A DNA stretch of 64,000 nt from an uncultured Methylococcaceae bacterium (GTDB lineage Bacteria; Pseudomonadota; Gammaproteobacteria; Methylococcales; Methylomonadaceae), in NCBI GenBank assembly GCA_903839855.1, contig CAIMEB010000057.1, positions 20,525 through 84,524 on the forward strand, written 5' to 3'. Under the pieces are notes generated by a model that was not told the origin of the DNA, did not search any database, and saw nothing but the letters and a program-made list of their open reading frames with translations. This document shows, in pieces, positions 1 through 8,122 of the stretch. A program made the position numbers and the translations under genes. The stretch's first letter is position 1. Every line of letters begins with the position of its first letter.

Positions 1-1335
1 CTCTCGCTTTAACAAACTGACAGAATGCAAAAGACCGTCGTCTGCCAGTGCGGTATAACTTCTTGCCAACTGCAATGCCGAGCTATTTAAGCCATATCCA
101 AACGACATCGTTGCCCGATCAAAATCGTGCCATCTCTTATAATCCTTCATTCTCCCGCTGGCTTCACCGGGAAAACCAGCCCCTGCTGAAATACCAAAGC
201 CAAGTTGATGATACGTATCCCACAGATACTTCGGAGGCATTTTTAAAGACATCATACTCACCCCAACGTTACTGGACTTTGTAAGCACATGAGTCACATC
301 CAGGGTACCGTAGTTATGCACATCTTTAACTGTATTACGCCCAATTTGCAAAGTACCATTGGTTGGGAAAATCGAATTAGGCTTTATATACCCGCCATCC
401 AAAGCGGCTGCGACAACAAAAGGCTTTACCGTTGATCCCGGTTCAAATACCTCAGTAAAGGCTCTATTTCTATACACACTTTCTTTTAAATTATTCCTTG
501 TATTCGGATTAAACGAAGGTTGATTAACAGCGGCTAGAATTTCCCCGTTTTTTGCGTCTAAGACAACTAATGTTCCTGATTTCGCATTATTTTCTTCAAC
601 GGCCACCTGTAGTTCTTTATAAGCCAAATATTGAATGCGTTGATCAATACTTAACTCCAGAGTCTTTCCAGAAACAGGTTCATTGATGCTTTCAACATCA
701 TCAATAATGCGTCGCTGTCCATCCCTGATAACGCGCTTACTGCCTGCCGTACCTTTAAGCTGCTTCTCATAACCGGACTCCATTCCGGCTTGCCCAATAT
801 CATCAACATTAGTAAATCCAACAATATGAGCAGACACACCACCAGCCGGATAGTACCGCTTAAACTCCCTTTCAAAATAAACACCTTCCAGTTTTAATGC
901 TTTTACATCCTCCCCTAATTGGGGATTAACCCGACGAGCAATATATAGAAACTGCCGTCTTGGTTCCTCTTTGATCCATTCCATTACTTTCCCTTCAGGC
1001 AAATTTAGGAGCTTCTCCATTGCTCTTATCCCTTCTTGTTTGGCGTATCGTAATTCCCTGGGATTTATCCAAATAGACTCAACAGGCGTACTGATCGCTA
1101 AAGGCTCACCGTTCCTATCCATAATCATGCCTCTATAAGCATAAACAGCTACCTCATCAACCTGCCTCATATCGCCTTGATGCTTTAAAAACTGCTTACT
1201 AATAACCTGTAAATGAATATCCCGAACGACAAGCGCTAGCATACAGATCATTATAAAAGTAACTACAAACTTACGCCTGCCGGAAAAGTCATTCGTGACT
1301 TTTTTTACAGAACCTCTATCTCGAAAATCTAACAT
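1..1335 (-). CDS. ftsI: Peptidoglycan D,D-transpeptidase FtsI (PBP3), 3' end outside window
   Basis: Septal transpeptidase that cross-links peptidoglycan at the division site in the inner membrane/periplasm. The ORF track misses it because it runs off the window edge; I translated 445 codons from the ATG at 1335. It shows a short cytoplasmic N-terminus, one membrane segment (about residues 23-37), a PBP-dimer region, then the transpeptidase domain with the SxxK motif STVK (Ser301) and the SxN motif SSN (354-356). The KTG motif and roughly the last 130 residues expected for the family lie beyond position 1. The ATG starts on the base after the ftsL stop codon, so translation is probably coupled. 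Last visible gene of the mra/dcw transcription unit. Confidence 0.95.
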   Translation of the reverse strand, partial: MLDFRDRGSVKKVTNDFSGRRKFVVTFIMICMLALVVRDIHLQVISKQFLKHQGDMRQVDEVAVYAYRGMIMDRNGEPLAISTPVESIWINPRELRYAKQEGIRAMEKLLNLPEGKVMEWIKEEPRRQFLYIARRVNPQLGEDVKALKLEGVYFEREFKRYYPAGGVSAHIVGFTNVDDIGQAGMESGYEKQLKGTAGSKRVIRDGQRRIIDDVESINEPVSGKTLELSIDQRIQYLAYKELQVAVEENNAKSGTLVVLDAKNGEILAAVNQPSFNPNTRNNLKESVYRNRAFTEVFEPGSTVKPFVVAAALDGGYIKPNSIFPTNGTLQIGRNTVKDVHNYGTLDVTHVLTKSSNVGVSMMSLKMPPKYLWDTYHQLGFGISAGAGFPGEASGRMKDYKRWHDFDRATMSFGYGLNSSALQLARSYTALADDGLLHSVSLLKRE

Positions 1336-1602
1336 TTATGGTTTTATATAAATAATTTTTTCTCTTAGCGGCATAACCAGCTTCAACTGTTCCTTTGCCA
1401 CAAGTTCTAATCGATTCTGCTCGCCCAACATCGTCAGTTCCAATTGCATTTGTCCCCATTCGACTTCGTATTGATCTAGCGCTCTCTCTTGCTTTTGAAT
1501 CTCAATAAAAATCAGACGTGAATAATACTTACTATAAACAACGGCTAAAGATGACAATAAAAGCACCACACTCGCCACAATCAAAAGTCGCTCAATAATC
1601 AC
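1336..1602 (-). CDS. ftsL: Cell division protein FtsL
   Basis: Small bitopic divisome protein that works with FtsB and FtsQ to activate septal synthesis by FtsW-FtsI. 88 residues: one N-terminal membrane helix (about 5-22), then a coiled-coil-like, Glu/Gln-rich periplasmic part (about 27-75). Position between rsmH and ftsI is diagnostic, since the sequence itself is poorly conserved. It starts with GTG directly after the rsmH TAA and its TAA directly abuts the ftsI ATG, so the three genes are packed with no spacer. No independent Shine-Dalgarno sequence is needed if translation is coupled. Confidence 0.9.
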   Translation of the reverse strand: MIIERLLIVASVVLLLSSLAVVYSKYYSRLIFIEIQKQERALDQYEVEWGQMQLELTMLGEQNRLELVAKEQLKLVMPLREKIIYIKP

Positions 1603-2529
1603 TTAAACCTTCTCAGCAACACGCATAACAGCACTTCTAGCCCTTGGATTTTTTTTTATTTCTTGCACATCAGCCTTCAATGCTTTGCCTACTTTTGTTA
1701 ACACGCCCTTTGCAATATCAATTTCTTTTATTGGCAACTTACCAGGATTAAACTTAGCCCCGGATTCATCCCTAATAAAACGCTTTACGATTCTATCCTC
1801 AAGAGAATGAAATGAAATAACGACCAATCGTCCGCCAGGCTTTAAAACTCTTGCTGACTGTTGCAAAACACTTTTTAATTCCTCCAGCTCCCGGTTAATT
1901 TCAATACGAATGGCTTGAAACGTACGCGTTGCAGGGTGCTTATTTTTTTCTCTTATAGGCACAACATCTTCAATTAACTTAGCTAATTGCGTCGTTGTTG
2001 CTAGAGGAGATTCCAGCCTTCTATCAATTATCGCTTTCGCGATGCGTCTGGCGAACTTTTCTTCACCATAGTCAAATAAAACACTGACCAGCTTCTTTTC
2101 ATCAACAGTAGCTAACCATTGCTCGGCAGGCACCCCTGAGGTACAATCCATACGCATATCCAAAGGCCCTTCTCTTAAAAAACTAAAACCTCTTTCAGGA
2201 TTATCGAGTTGAGGTGATGACACCCCCAAATCCATCAAAATACCGTCTACCTTTTCAACCAGATCGCACGCCTCGATAAACGTTTCTAAGTGCGAAAAGC
2301 AAGCCTGTTTTATCTGAATACGCCCATCTTCTAGCATCGTTTTTGCGTAACTTGAATTAACCGCATCAAAATCACGATCAAAAGCAATCAATTGCCCACC
2401 TTGACCCAATAAACTTAAAATGCCTCGACTGTGCCCCCCTCGACCAAACGTACAATCGAGATAAACACCTTCTTTTTTAATCGCCAATTGTTGCAAAGCT
2501 TCTGCATACATAACGGGTAAATGTTCCAT
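1603..2529 (-). CDS. rsmH: 16S rRNA m4C1402 methyltransferase RsmH (MraW)
   Basis: SAM-dependent enzyme that N4-methylates C1402 of 16S rRNA, fine-tuning the ribosomal P site. N-terminal HLPVM and the SAM-binding TFGRGGHS motif (about 29-36) are typical, as is LMDLGVSSPQLD near residue 100; the C-terminus ends with the usual NPRARSAVMR. I move the start from the track's TTG (2535) to the ATG at 2529, because GGGAG sits nine bases upstream and MEHLPVM is the conserved N-terminus. The gene lies 16 bp after mraZ in the mra operon. Confidence 0.95.
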   Translation of the reverse strand: MEHLPVMYAEALQQLAIKKEGVYLDCTFGRGGHSRGILSLLGQGGQLIAFDRDFDAVNSSYAKTMLEDGRIQIKQACFSHLETFIEACDLVEKVDGILMDLGVSSPQLDNPERGFSFLREGPLDMRMDCTSGVPAEQWLATVDEKKLVSVLFDYGEEKFARRIAKAIIDRRLESPLATTTQLAKLIEDVVPIREKNKHPATRTFQAIRIEINRELEELKSVLQQSARVLKPGGRLVVISFHSLEDRIVKRFIRDESGAKFNPGKLPIKEIDIAKGVLTKVGKALKADVQEIKKNPRARSAVMRVAEKV

Positions 2530-2545
2530 CAACAAAACTCCCTTA

Positions 2546-3013
2546 TTAAAAAGACAAAGTATCTAACTCATCCAGACCTTCATCATCATCACTGTTCAAC
2601 CATTCGCTTTCTTTGGCTGTCCAGGCAACATCATTCCAAATTTCAAATTTATTAAGTTGCCCAACTAAAACTATCTTTTTATCCATTTGAGCAAATTTTC
2701 TTAGTTTTTCTGGCAATAAAAACCGGCCTTGACCATCCATCTCACATTCAGATGCATTTCCAATCACGAAACGCCTTAATTTACCGGCCATTTTATTTAA
2801 CGTAGGTAATCGACTGATTGTCTGCTCAAGGCGCTCCCATTCGGGCAGGGGATAAAGCCATAAACAGCCACTTTCCCCAACACATCTTTCGTTTACTGCA
2901 ACCGTTACAATTAATTGCCGCTCACAACATTCTTCCAACTCTTTTCGGTAACGAGTGGGCATCGCAAGACGTCCTTTATCATCTAAATTAATTGAACTAA
3001 TGCCTCTAAACAA
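2546..3013 (-). CDS. mraZ: Transcriptional regulator MraZ
   Basis: AbrB-like DNA-binding protein, first gene of the division cluster, which represses its own promoter by binding tandem short repeats just downstream of the start site. 155 residues; two MraZ modules, each with the DxxGR signature (LDDKGRLAMP near residue 11 and MDGQGRFLLP near 92). The start codon is TTG: FRGISSINLDDKGR matches the family N-terminus and no ATG/GTG is closer, with GGGG about nine bases upstream. It is slightly longer than the usual 143-152 residues because of an acidic C-terminal tail. Repeats at 3040-3064 are its likely operator. Confidence 0.93.
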   Translation of the reverse strand: MFRGISSINLDDKGRLAMPTRYRKELEECCERQLIVTVAVNERCVGESGCLWLYPLPEWERLEQTISRLPTLNKMAGKLRRFVIGNASECEMDGQGRFLLPEKLRKFAQMDKKIVLVGQLNKFEIWNDVAWTAKESEWLNSDDDEGLDELDTLSF

Positions 3014-3039
3014 AAAACGACCCCAAAAATCCTAAAAAA

Positions 3040-3064
3040 ACCACTCTCTACCACTTTTCACCAC
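3040..3064 (-). promoter_or_regulatory. Putative MraZ operator, three 10-bp-spaced repeats
   Basis: On the minus strand GTGGT occurs three times with exact 10-bp spacing (GTGGT-N5-GTGGT-N5-GTGGT). It sits between the predicted start site (about 3066) and mraZ. MraZ of enterobacteria binds TGGGN boxes separated by 5 nt; here the boxes read TGGTN. Assignment is by layout and similarity. Confidence 0.6.
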
Positions 3065-3072
3065 CTGGAAGC

Positions 3073-3101
3073 ACTATAAATTCCAAACAGTTCATAGTCA
3101 A
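3073..3101 (-). promoter_or_regulatory. Putative mra (dcw) promoter
   Basis: Minus strand TTGACT, 17-bp spacer, TATAGT: five of six and five of six matches to the sigma70 hexamers with optimal spacing. It ends immediately upstream of the MraZ repeats, which would place a repressor on the start site. Confidence 0.65.
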
Positions 3102-3294
3102 GAATGTTTTCATTTAAACTCTTTCTTTTTTGACAATGACTTAGGTGACCATAAAAAAATGGCGAAACGATGAGCTATACAATAAAAAAACTCTATTCTT
3201 TATCAGTGGGTTAATTGATTTTATTCGGAAGACACGTTAGATGATAGAGCAAATAATTGCTTTAAATTTACAAGAGGATTACGCCATTAAAAAG

Positions 3295-3644
3295 AAAGAG
3301 TCAGCCTATAAGCCGGGTTCTGTCGTGAACAGTCATTCATCTAGGCTGCAAGTCACCTTACAGCTCAAGCAATCTACCCAGGAACCGCGCGGGCCACGCA
3401 TCTGTCCCTCTATTTGATCTTGCTCCGAGTGGGGTTTACCATGCCACCGCTGTTACCAGTTGCGCGGTGCGCTCTTACCGCACCTTTTCACCCTTACCTA
3501 TCAAAGTGATAGGCGGTTTATTTTCTGTGGCACTTTCCGTAGACTCACGCCTCCCAGGCGTTACCTGGCACTCTGCCCAATGGAGCCCGGACTTTCCTCC
3601 ATTTTATCTTGACAATAAAACAGCGACTGCCCAGCCAACTCTTT
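3295..3644 (-). ncRNA. rnpB: RNase P RNA, bacterial type A
   Basis: Catalytic RNA that matures tRNA 5' ends together with RnpA. The minus strand carries the hallmark blocks GAGGAAAGTCCGGGCTCC near the 5' end, GGTAAGGGTGAAAAGGTGCGG-like and GGTAAGAGCGCACCGCGC-like sequence in the middle, and TAGATGAATGACTGTTCACGACAGAACCCGGCTTAT at the 3' end (described here in short pieces of the family core). The two ends pair as an 11-bp P1 helix (AAAGAGTTGGC with GCTGACTCTTT), which fixes the boundaries to within a few bases. ORF 3467-3682 on the plus strand is an artefact inside this gene. Location between rsmI and mraZ is the usual gammaproteobacterial one. Confidence 0.95.
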
Positions 3645-3652
3645 CAAGGGTC

Positions 3653-3658
3653 AGTATA
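3653..3658 (-). promoter_or_regulatory. -10 element for rnpB
   Basis: TATACT on the minus strand lies eight bases upstream of the predicted RNA 5' end, the right distance for a start at about 3644. The -35 region (TAGCTT at 17 bp) is poor. Confidence 0.5.
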
Positions 3659-3707
3659 CTTCATTCGTTAAAGCAAAGCTAATGAGAAATCATATTGCAA
3701 CCCACTG

Positions 3708-4595
3708 TTAATAACAGATAAGCCGATCTTTTTTAGCACTATCAATCACTAATGCGGCTTGATACAGCACCTTTTTTCTTAGCCCCGTAATCTCGACAGC
3801 CATTGCAACTGCTGACTTTATTGAACACTCAGTCAATAAAATCCGAAGTACTTTTTCCTGCTCAGGTGTCATAACTTGCGCCTCTTTATCAACAGCGACT
3901 CCATCAACAATAACAACAAACTCCCCTTTTCTCATGTGCTCACTGTGCATAACCAAGTCCAACACCTCGCCCAGACTAGCCTTTACAATCGTCTCATGAA
4001 GCTTGGTTAATTCTCTAGCAATCACAATTTCTCGCTCTAAAGGTAAAACTTCGGACATATCTTGTAACGATGCTAAAATTCGGTGACAAGACTCATAAAA
4101 TACCCAAGTCTTCGGAGAATTAAGCCGTTCACTAAAAAAGGCTTTGCGTGCTGATGAAGTTCTGGGCAGAAAACCCTCAAAAGAAAATTGTGAGACCGGC
4201 AATCCTGATGCAGACAATGCTGCAATTAAAGCACAAGCGCCAGGAATAGGCACCACCTCTAAACCTGCGTCCTTCACCATTTTTACAAGTGGCATTCCGG
4301 GATCACTTACTAACGGTGTTCCAGCATCAGAGACCAAGGCAATAGACAGACCTTCACGTAGTTTTTCTAACATGACTAAAGATGCCTTATCTTCATTATA
4401 CTGATGCAATGAAACCAGTTTATTAGTAATCCCGTAATGCTGTAGCAGCATCCTGACATGCCGTGTATCCTCTGCCGCAATCAAATCAACCGTCTTTAAA
4501 ATCTCAACAGCTCTAAAACTAATATCAGCTAAATTACCTATTGGCGTAGCAACAACGTATAATTTACCAGCACCATTAACATTTGATACCGCCAT
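3708..4595 (-). CDS. rsmI: 16S rRNA 2'-O-ribose C1402 methyltransferase RsmI
   Basis: Methylates the 2'-OH of C1402 in 16S rRNA, the same nucleotide that RsmH (encoded downstream) methylates on the base. 295 residues of the tetrapyrrole-methylase fold: LYVVATPIGNLADIS at the N-terminus, AAEDTRH near residue 40, SDAGTPLVSDPG near 90 and IPGACALIAALSASGLP near 120 are family signatures. The ATG at 4595 has GAAGGTG upstream. It is divergent from yraN across 135 bp. The stop codon lies inside a small CTGTTA-TAACAG dyad just upstream of rnpB. Confidence 0.95.
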   Translation of the reverse strand: MAVSNVNGAGKLYVVATPIGNLADISFRAVEILKTVDLIAAEDTRHVRMLLQHYGITNKLVSLHQYNEDKASLVMLEKLREGLSIALVSDAGTPLVSDPGMPLVKMVKDAGLEVVPIPGACALIAALSASGLPVSQFSFEGFLPRTSSARKAFFSERLNSPKTWVFYESCHRILASLQDMSEVLPLEREIVIARELTKLHETIVKASLGEVLDLVMHSEHMRKGEFVVIVDGVAVDKEAQVMTPEQEKVLRILLTECSIKSAVAMAVEITGLRKKVLYQAALVIDSAKKDRLICY

Positions 4596-4730
4596 TCATA
4601 TCACCTTCAATTTAAAGATAAAACCATGAGCCGTCATGATTAGATGTAATTATTACTTAATTAAGCCCCGATTATATCAGTATGTCGCGGTATCAATGCG
4701 TACGGATTACAGACACATCACGGTTACCCG

Positions 4731-5096
4731 ATGCTTCTAAAAAAATCCCCAACCAAAGCCGCACATTTAATCCAAGGTGAAAAAGCCGAAGAGCAAGCCC
4801 ACAACTTTCTTATCAGCCAAGGACTCCTTCCAATAGACAGAAATTATCGCTGTAAACTGGGTGAACTTGATTTGATTATGAAAGATCAGCAATCATTAGT
4901 TATTATTGAAGTGCGTTATCGAAAAACAGATCGTTACGGTAGTGCTATGGAGAGTATTACCCGAACCAAGCAATCGCGTATAATAGCCACAACACACTGC
5001 TATTTATCCTCAAAAAAACAGGATACTCCGCTCCGCTTTGATGTTGTTGCTATCTCTGGCAATGGCAAACTAGAATGGATAAAAAACGCTTTTTAA
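4731..5096 (+). CDS. yraN: YraN family (UPF0102) nuclease-fold protein
   Basis: 121-residue member of UPF0102, a restriction-endonuclease-like fold of uncertain cellular function. GEKAEEQAHNFLISQGL (about 17-33), then GELDLIM (42-48) and VIIEVRYR (57-64) give the E, D and ExK-like positions of the nuclease core; here the usual EVK reads EVR. Sits as first gene of a plus-strand set with a SIS protein and a BON lipoprotein, the same set that neighbours rsmI in many gammaproteobacteria. Start ATG fits the family N-terminus. Confidence 0.9.
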   Translation: MLLKKSPTKAAHLIQGEKAEEQAHNFLISQGLLPIDRNYRCKLGELDLIMKDQQSLVIIEVRYRKTDRYGSAMESITRTKQSRIIATTHCYLSSKKQDTPLRFDVVAISGNGKLEWIKNAF

Positions 5097-5111
5097 GTTA
5101 AAAATGACCTC

Positions 5112-5696
5112 ATGAGCTTACAAGACAGAATAATAAATCACTTCACTGAGAGTATCAAAATTCAACAGGATACCATGACTTATCTGAGTGAGTTAATTGA
5201 ATATGCTTCTCAACGCCTGGTTTCGACCCTGCTCAATGATAAAAAAATACTGACTTGCGGTAATGGACGCTCTGCAACCAGCGCTCAACTGCTTTCATCT
5301 GCCATGCTTAATCAATTTGAACGTGATCGCCCCTCGTTACCGGTTATCGCATTAACAGCCGACATAGCAACAATAACCGCAATATCCAATGAGTTTCACT
5401 TTAATGACATTTTCTCAAAACAACTTAGAGCCTTAGGTCAAAGTGGCGATATGCTGGTTATTTACACGGATGGTAACAATTCGACCAATATAGCCAAAGT
5501 CATTACTACTGCACACGACAAAGAAATATCTGTGATCGCGATAACAGGAAATAAAGGTGGACTAATTCCCCCATTACTGAAAGAAACTGATATTGAACTC
5601 CGTATACCTTCAACCTCCAGCACTCGCATTCAGGAAGCTCATATATTGATTACTGAATGCTTGTGCGATTTAATTGATCAGCAATTATTCGGTTAA
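5112..5696 (+). CDS. diaA: SIS-domain protein, DiaA/GmhA family
   Basis: 194 residues with a single sugar-isomerase (SIS) domain: ILTCGNGRSATSAQLLSSAML (about 47-67), IALTADIATITAISNE (80-95), SGDMLVIYTDGNN (about 116-128) and IQEAHILITECLCDLID (about 175-191). By position next to yraN it corresponds to DiaA, the DnaA-binding replication-initiation factor; the family also contains phosphoheptose isomerase GmhA, so the name rests on synteny. The core SGNGGSA motif is altered to CGNGRSA. Fifteen bp separate it from yraN and 28 bp from the next start. Confidence 0.85.
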   Translation: MSLQDRIINHFTESIKIQQDTMTYLSELIEYASQRLVSTLLNDKKILTCGNGRSATSAQLLSSAMLNQFERDRPSLPVIALTADIATITAISNEFHFNDIFSKQLRALGQSGDMLVIYTDGNNSTNIAKVITTAHDKEISVIAITGNKGGLIPPLLKETDIELRIPSTSSTRIQEAHILITECLCDLIDQQLFG

Positions 5697-5724
5697 AATC
5701 CACACCATTATCAATAGGCAAGCC

Positions 5725-6309
5725 ATGAAAAAAGTATTACTAATCATTATGTTGCTTAATACCTTATATATCGTTGCGTGCGCACCGATCGTCAATAATC
5801 AGGAAATAATTACAGAAAAGACCTTAGCTCAGGACAGACGAACCCGGGAAATTATTTTATCGGATCGAGAAATAACATCCGATGCCTACTCCGATCTTAA
5901 CGCCGAGGACGCCATAAAAAGTCAATGCCACATAACCATCAACACTTATAACGGTGCAGTTCTCATTACTGGCGAAGCACCGAATGAAGCGTTAAAAGCA
6001 AAAATTATTGCTATCGTCCAGGTCGTCAGCAACGTAAAAATGGTGCATGATAATTTAGCCATTTCTCGTCCCAGCAGTTTAGAATCACGCACCAGTGACA
6101 AGAGCATAACTCAAACGGTTAAAACTGCACTCAAGCAAATTAGAACGCTACCTGACTTTGACCCCGCCATGATAAAAGTCGTTACCGAAAATGGAATTGT
6201 TTACTTGATGGGCCTTGTGCATAGAGATGAAGGTTCGGTTGTTATCAATGTAACTAAACTGCAACCGAATATAAAACAAATTATTACCGTTTTTGAGTAC
6301 CTGGACTAA
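5725..6309 (+). CDS. BON-domain outer-membrane lipoprotein, DolP (YraP)-like
   Basis: Probable periplasm-facing outer-membrane lipoprotein supporting envelope integrity. I start it at ATG 5725 (track 5674), since AGGCAAG precedes it and MKKVLLIIMLLNTLYIVACAP then forms a lipoprotein signal with Cys20 as the lipid site. Two BON domains follow, about residues 48-115 (with INTYNGAVLITGEAP) and 125-194 (with VTENGIVYLMGLVHRDEG). About 194 residues, near the E. coli DolP length of 191. Synteny yraN-diaA-dolP agrees. Confidence 0.88.
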   Translation: MKKVLLIIMLLNTLYIVACAPIVNNQEIITEKTLAQDRRTREIILSDREITSDAYSDLNAEDAIKSQCHITINTYNGAVLITGEAPNEALKAKIIAIVQVVSNVKMVHDNLAISRPSSLESRTSDKSITQTVKTALKQIRTLPDFDPAMIKVVTENGIVYLMGLVHRDEGSVVINVTKLQPNIKQIITVFEYLD

Positions 6310-6505
6310 TAACCATCATTTCAGTGTCAACATTAGCGATACTATAATCTTGCATTAAGGCCACTACATGAGCGACAAGATTTAGACACTTTACTGAATA
6401 TGACCTACTCTATCGGCATGTTGACTAATAAAGCCAACGACATCATCACACATCTTTTGCAGCAGAGGCACTTCATTGAACAATAAACTTAAGTTAGCTG
6501 AAAAT

Positions 6506-8122
6506 TTAAGCACTTTTCATCAGATGGAAGAAACTTAGCTTCTTTTGCCATGTTTTATCAATCGGCCTGACAGGCAGAGGAAACAACACTGATACCTTGA
6601 GTCCACCAAATTGAGAGACACCCAGTATTAGATCCGCATTATGAATCGCGGCAATACGCTGTACAATCGAAAAACCTAAGCCAGTCCCTTTAGCTGTATT
6701 TGCAGTCTCAACGCAGCGATGAAAACGTTCCAGAGACTTTTCATATTGATCAGGTGAGATGCCAGGCCCAGAATCTTCAACGCACAATTGTAAATATTTC
6801 TCATGCCCCGCAACGGTGATTAACACATTACCTTTAGCGGGTGTATATTTAATCGCGTTATCAATTATATTCCGAATTAAAATGGTCACTAAGGGCGCAT
6901 TGACAATTGCAGGCACTGCATTATCTTCAACAAACTCAATAACAATTTGCTTCTTATGCGCTTCAGGCTCCAACTCAGTAATAACATGAACAACTTCACG
7001 ACTTACCATCGTATTTTGTTTAGTTAGAAATTCTGTATTAGACTCAATTCTCGAAAAAGTCAGTAACTGCTGAACCATATAAGTCATCCGGTTGACAGCT
7101 TGTTTAATCCGTGAAAGCGCCTGCTTTCGAACTTCCTCATCGGTTGTTCTTAAGGCAACATGTGCTTGAGTCAGCAATCCCGCCAAAGGTGTTCTCAACT
7201 CATGCGAAGCATCCGCAGTAAAGCGACGCTCATGTTCAAAAGCACGTTCTAGTTGCACAAAAAGATTATTGATTTCATTAACCACCGGAACAATCTCATT
7301 GGGCAGTCTTTTGATAGAAAGCGGCTTAAGATAACTTGCTTCACGTTTTGCAAGTGCCTTTTCCAATCTGTTCAGGGGTTTTAATGATAAACCCACAATA
7401 AACCAAATAACTAAACCTAAAATAGGCAACCCAATCAGAAATTGAGTGACTAACTGTGATGATATTTCATCAGTTAGTTCAGCGCGTATTTCCTCTTTTT
7501 GACCGACATGGATAACATATTCACCGGTTGCATTCGCAATACTAAAAACATGCCACTCATGACCATCAATATTCGTATCACTAAATCCGTGATCAGACGA
7601 TGAAAAGGCAAACTTCGGTGCGCTATCTGATCTCAGTATTAATCCTTCTTTCTTTGACCACAACTGAAAAGCCACTTTTCTTTCATATTTATGACCTAAC
7701 GCATTTGCTTTTAACAGATCATCAAAAATGGGCCATAACTGTTCATCAATATTACTTTGGTTAAAGCCATGAACAGAAAAAGCAGGTACGTTTTCAGAAC
7801 GCAATAGCAAGCCATCGTCCACAGACCACAGTTGCAATGCACTTTTACTTTTAAAGTTACGTTTAAATGCGTAAGCTTTAAGAATCTCATCAGCCTTTTC
7901 TCTCTCTTGTTCTTGACTCCAATGGCCTGACAAGGAACCTTCACGGAACAAGCTTTCTACAAAAGCATTAAGCACTTTTGCTGATTGCGCCAATTCTGCA
8001 TCAAACAGATTGGCAACCTCATCTCGCGTTACTTTATAATTTAAGTAGGCAGCAATACCCCAAATCAGCATTGAGGCTGAAAGCAAACTCACTAACAATA
8101 ATTGCCTGAGAGAATAATTCAT
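6506..8122 (-). CDS. Sensor histidine kinase, QseC/PmrB-like, with duplicated sensor module
   Basis: Inner-membrane histidine kinase of 538 residues, longer than the roughly 450-480 usual for the family. Membrane helices at about 9-27 and 225-247 enclose a periplasmic domain; HAMP, then H-box TADASHELRTPL (His307), N-box NIIDNAIKYTP (about 418-428), G1 DSGPGI (450-455) and G2 GTGLG (479-483) follow. The extra length is an internal duplication: residues 92-133 and 147-193 share ALQLWS/AFQLWS, GLLLRSENVP/GLILRSDSAP and HGF-NID-W-F. The second copy looks like the canonical 2CSK-type sensor. Overlaps the response regulator by 4 nt (ATGA). Confidence 0.92.
   Translation of the reverse strand: MNYSLRQLLLVSLLSASMLIWGIAAYLNYKVTRDEVANLFDAELAQSAKVLNAFVESLFREGSLSGHWSQEQEREKADEILKAYAFKRNFKSKSALQLWSVDDGLLLRSENVPAFSVHGFNQSNIDEQLWPIFDDLLKANALGHKYERKVAFQLWSKKEGLILRSDSAPKFAFSSSDHGFSDTNIDGHEWHVFSIANATGEYVIHVGQKEEIRAELTDEISSQLVTQFLIGLPILGLVIWFIVGLSLKPLNRLEKALAKREASYLKPLSIKRLPNEIVPVVNEINNLFVQLERAFEHERRFTADASHELRTPLAGLLTQAHVALRTTDEEVRKQALSRIKQAVNRMTYMVQQLLTFSRIESNTEFLTKQNTMVSREVVHVITELEPEAHKKQIVIEFVEDNAVPAIVNAPLVTILIRNIIDNAIKYTPAKGNVLITVAGHEKYLQLCVEDSGPGISPDQYEKSLERFHRCVETANTAKGTGLGFSIVQRIAAIHNADLILGVSQFGGLKVSVLFPLPVRPIDKTWQKKLSFFHLMKSA
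7544..7849 (-). repeat. Tandem duplication inside the sensor domain of the histidine kinase
   Basis: Two coding units (residues 92-133 and 147-193 of the kinase) align over roughly 42-47 residues with about half the positions identical. Divergence is large enough that the duplication is not recent. Confidence 0.75.

Noticed and set aside
651-884. 77-residue minus-strand ORF
   Set aside because: Out-of-frame shadow of ftsI, which runs uninterrupted through this stretch.
3467-3682. 71-residue plus-strand ORF
   Set aside because: It lies inside the RNase P RNA gene on the opposite strand; the conserved RNA explains the sequence fully.
6400-6486. Short frame MTYSIGMLTNKANDIITHLL with coding-like upstream extension
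   Set aside because: Only 28 residues, no ribosome site, no family recognised. It might be a gene relic between the BON lipoprotein and the kinase, but evidence is too thin for a feature.
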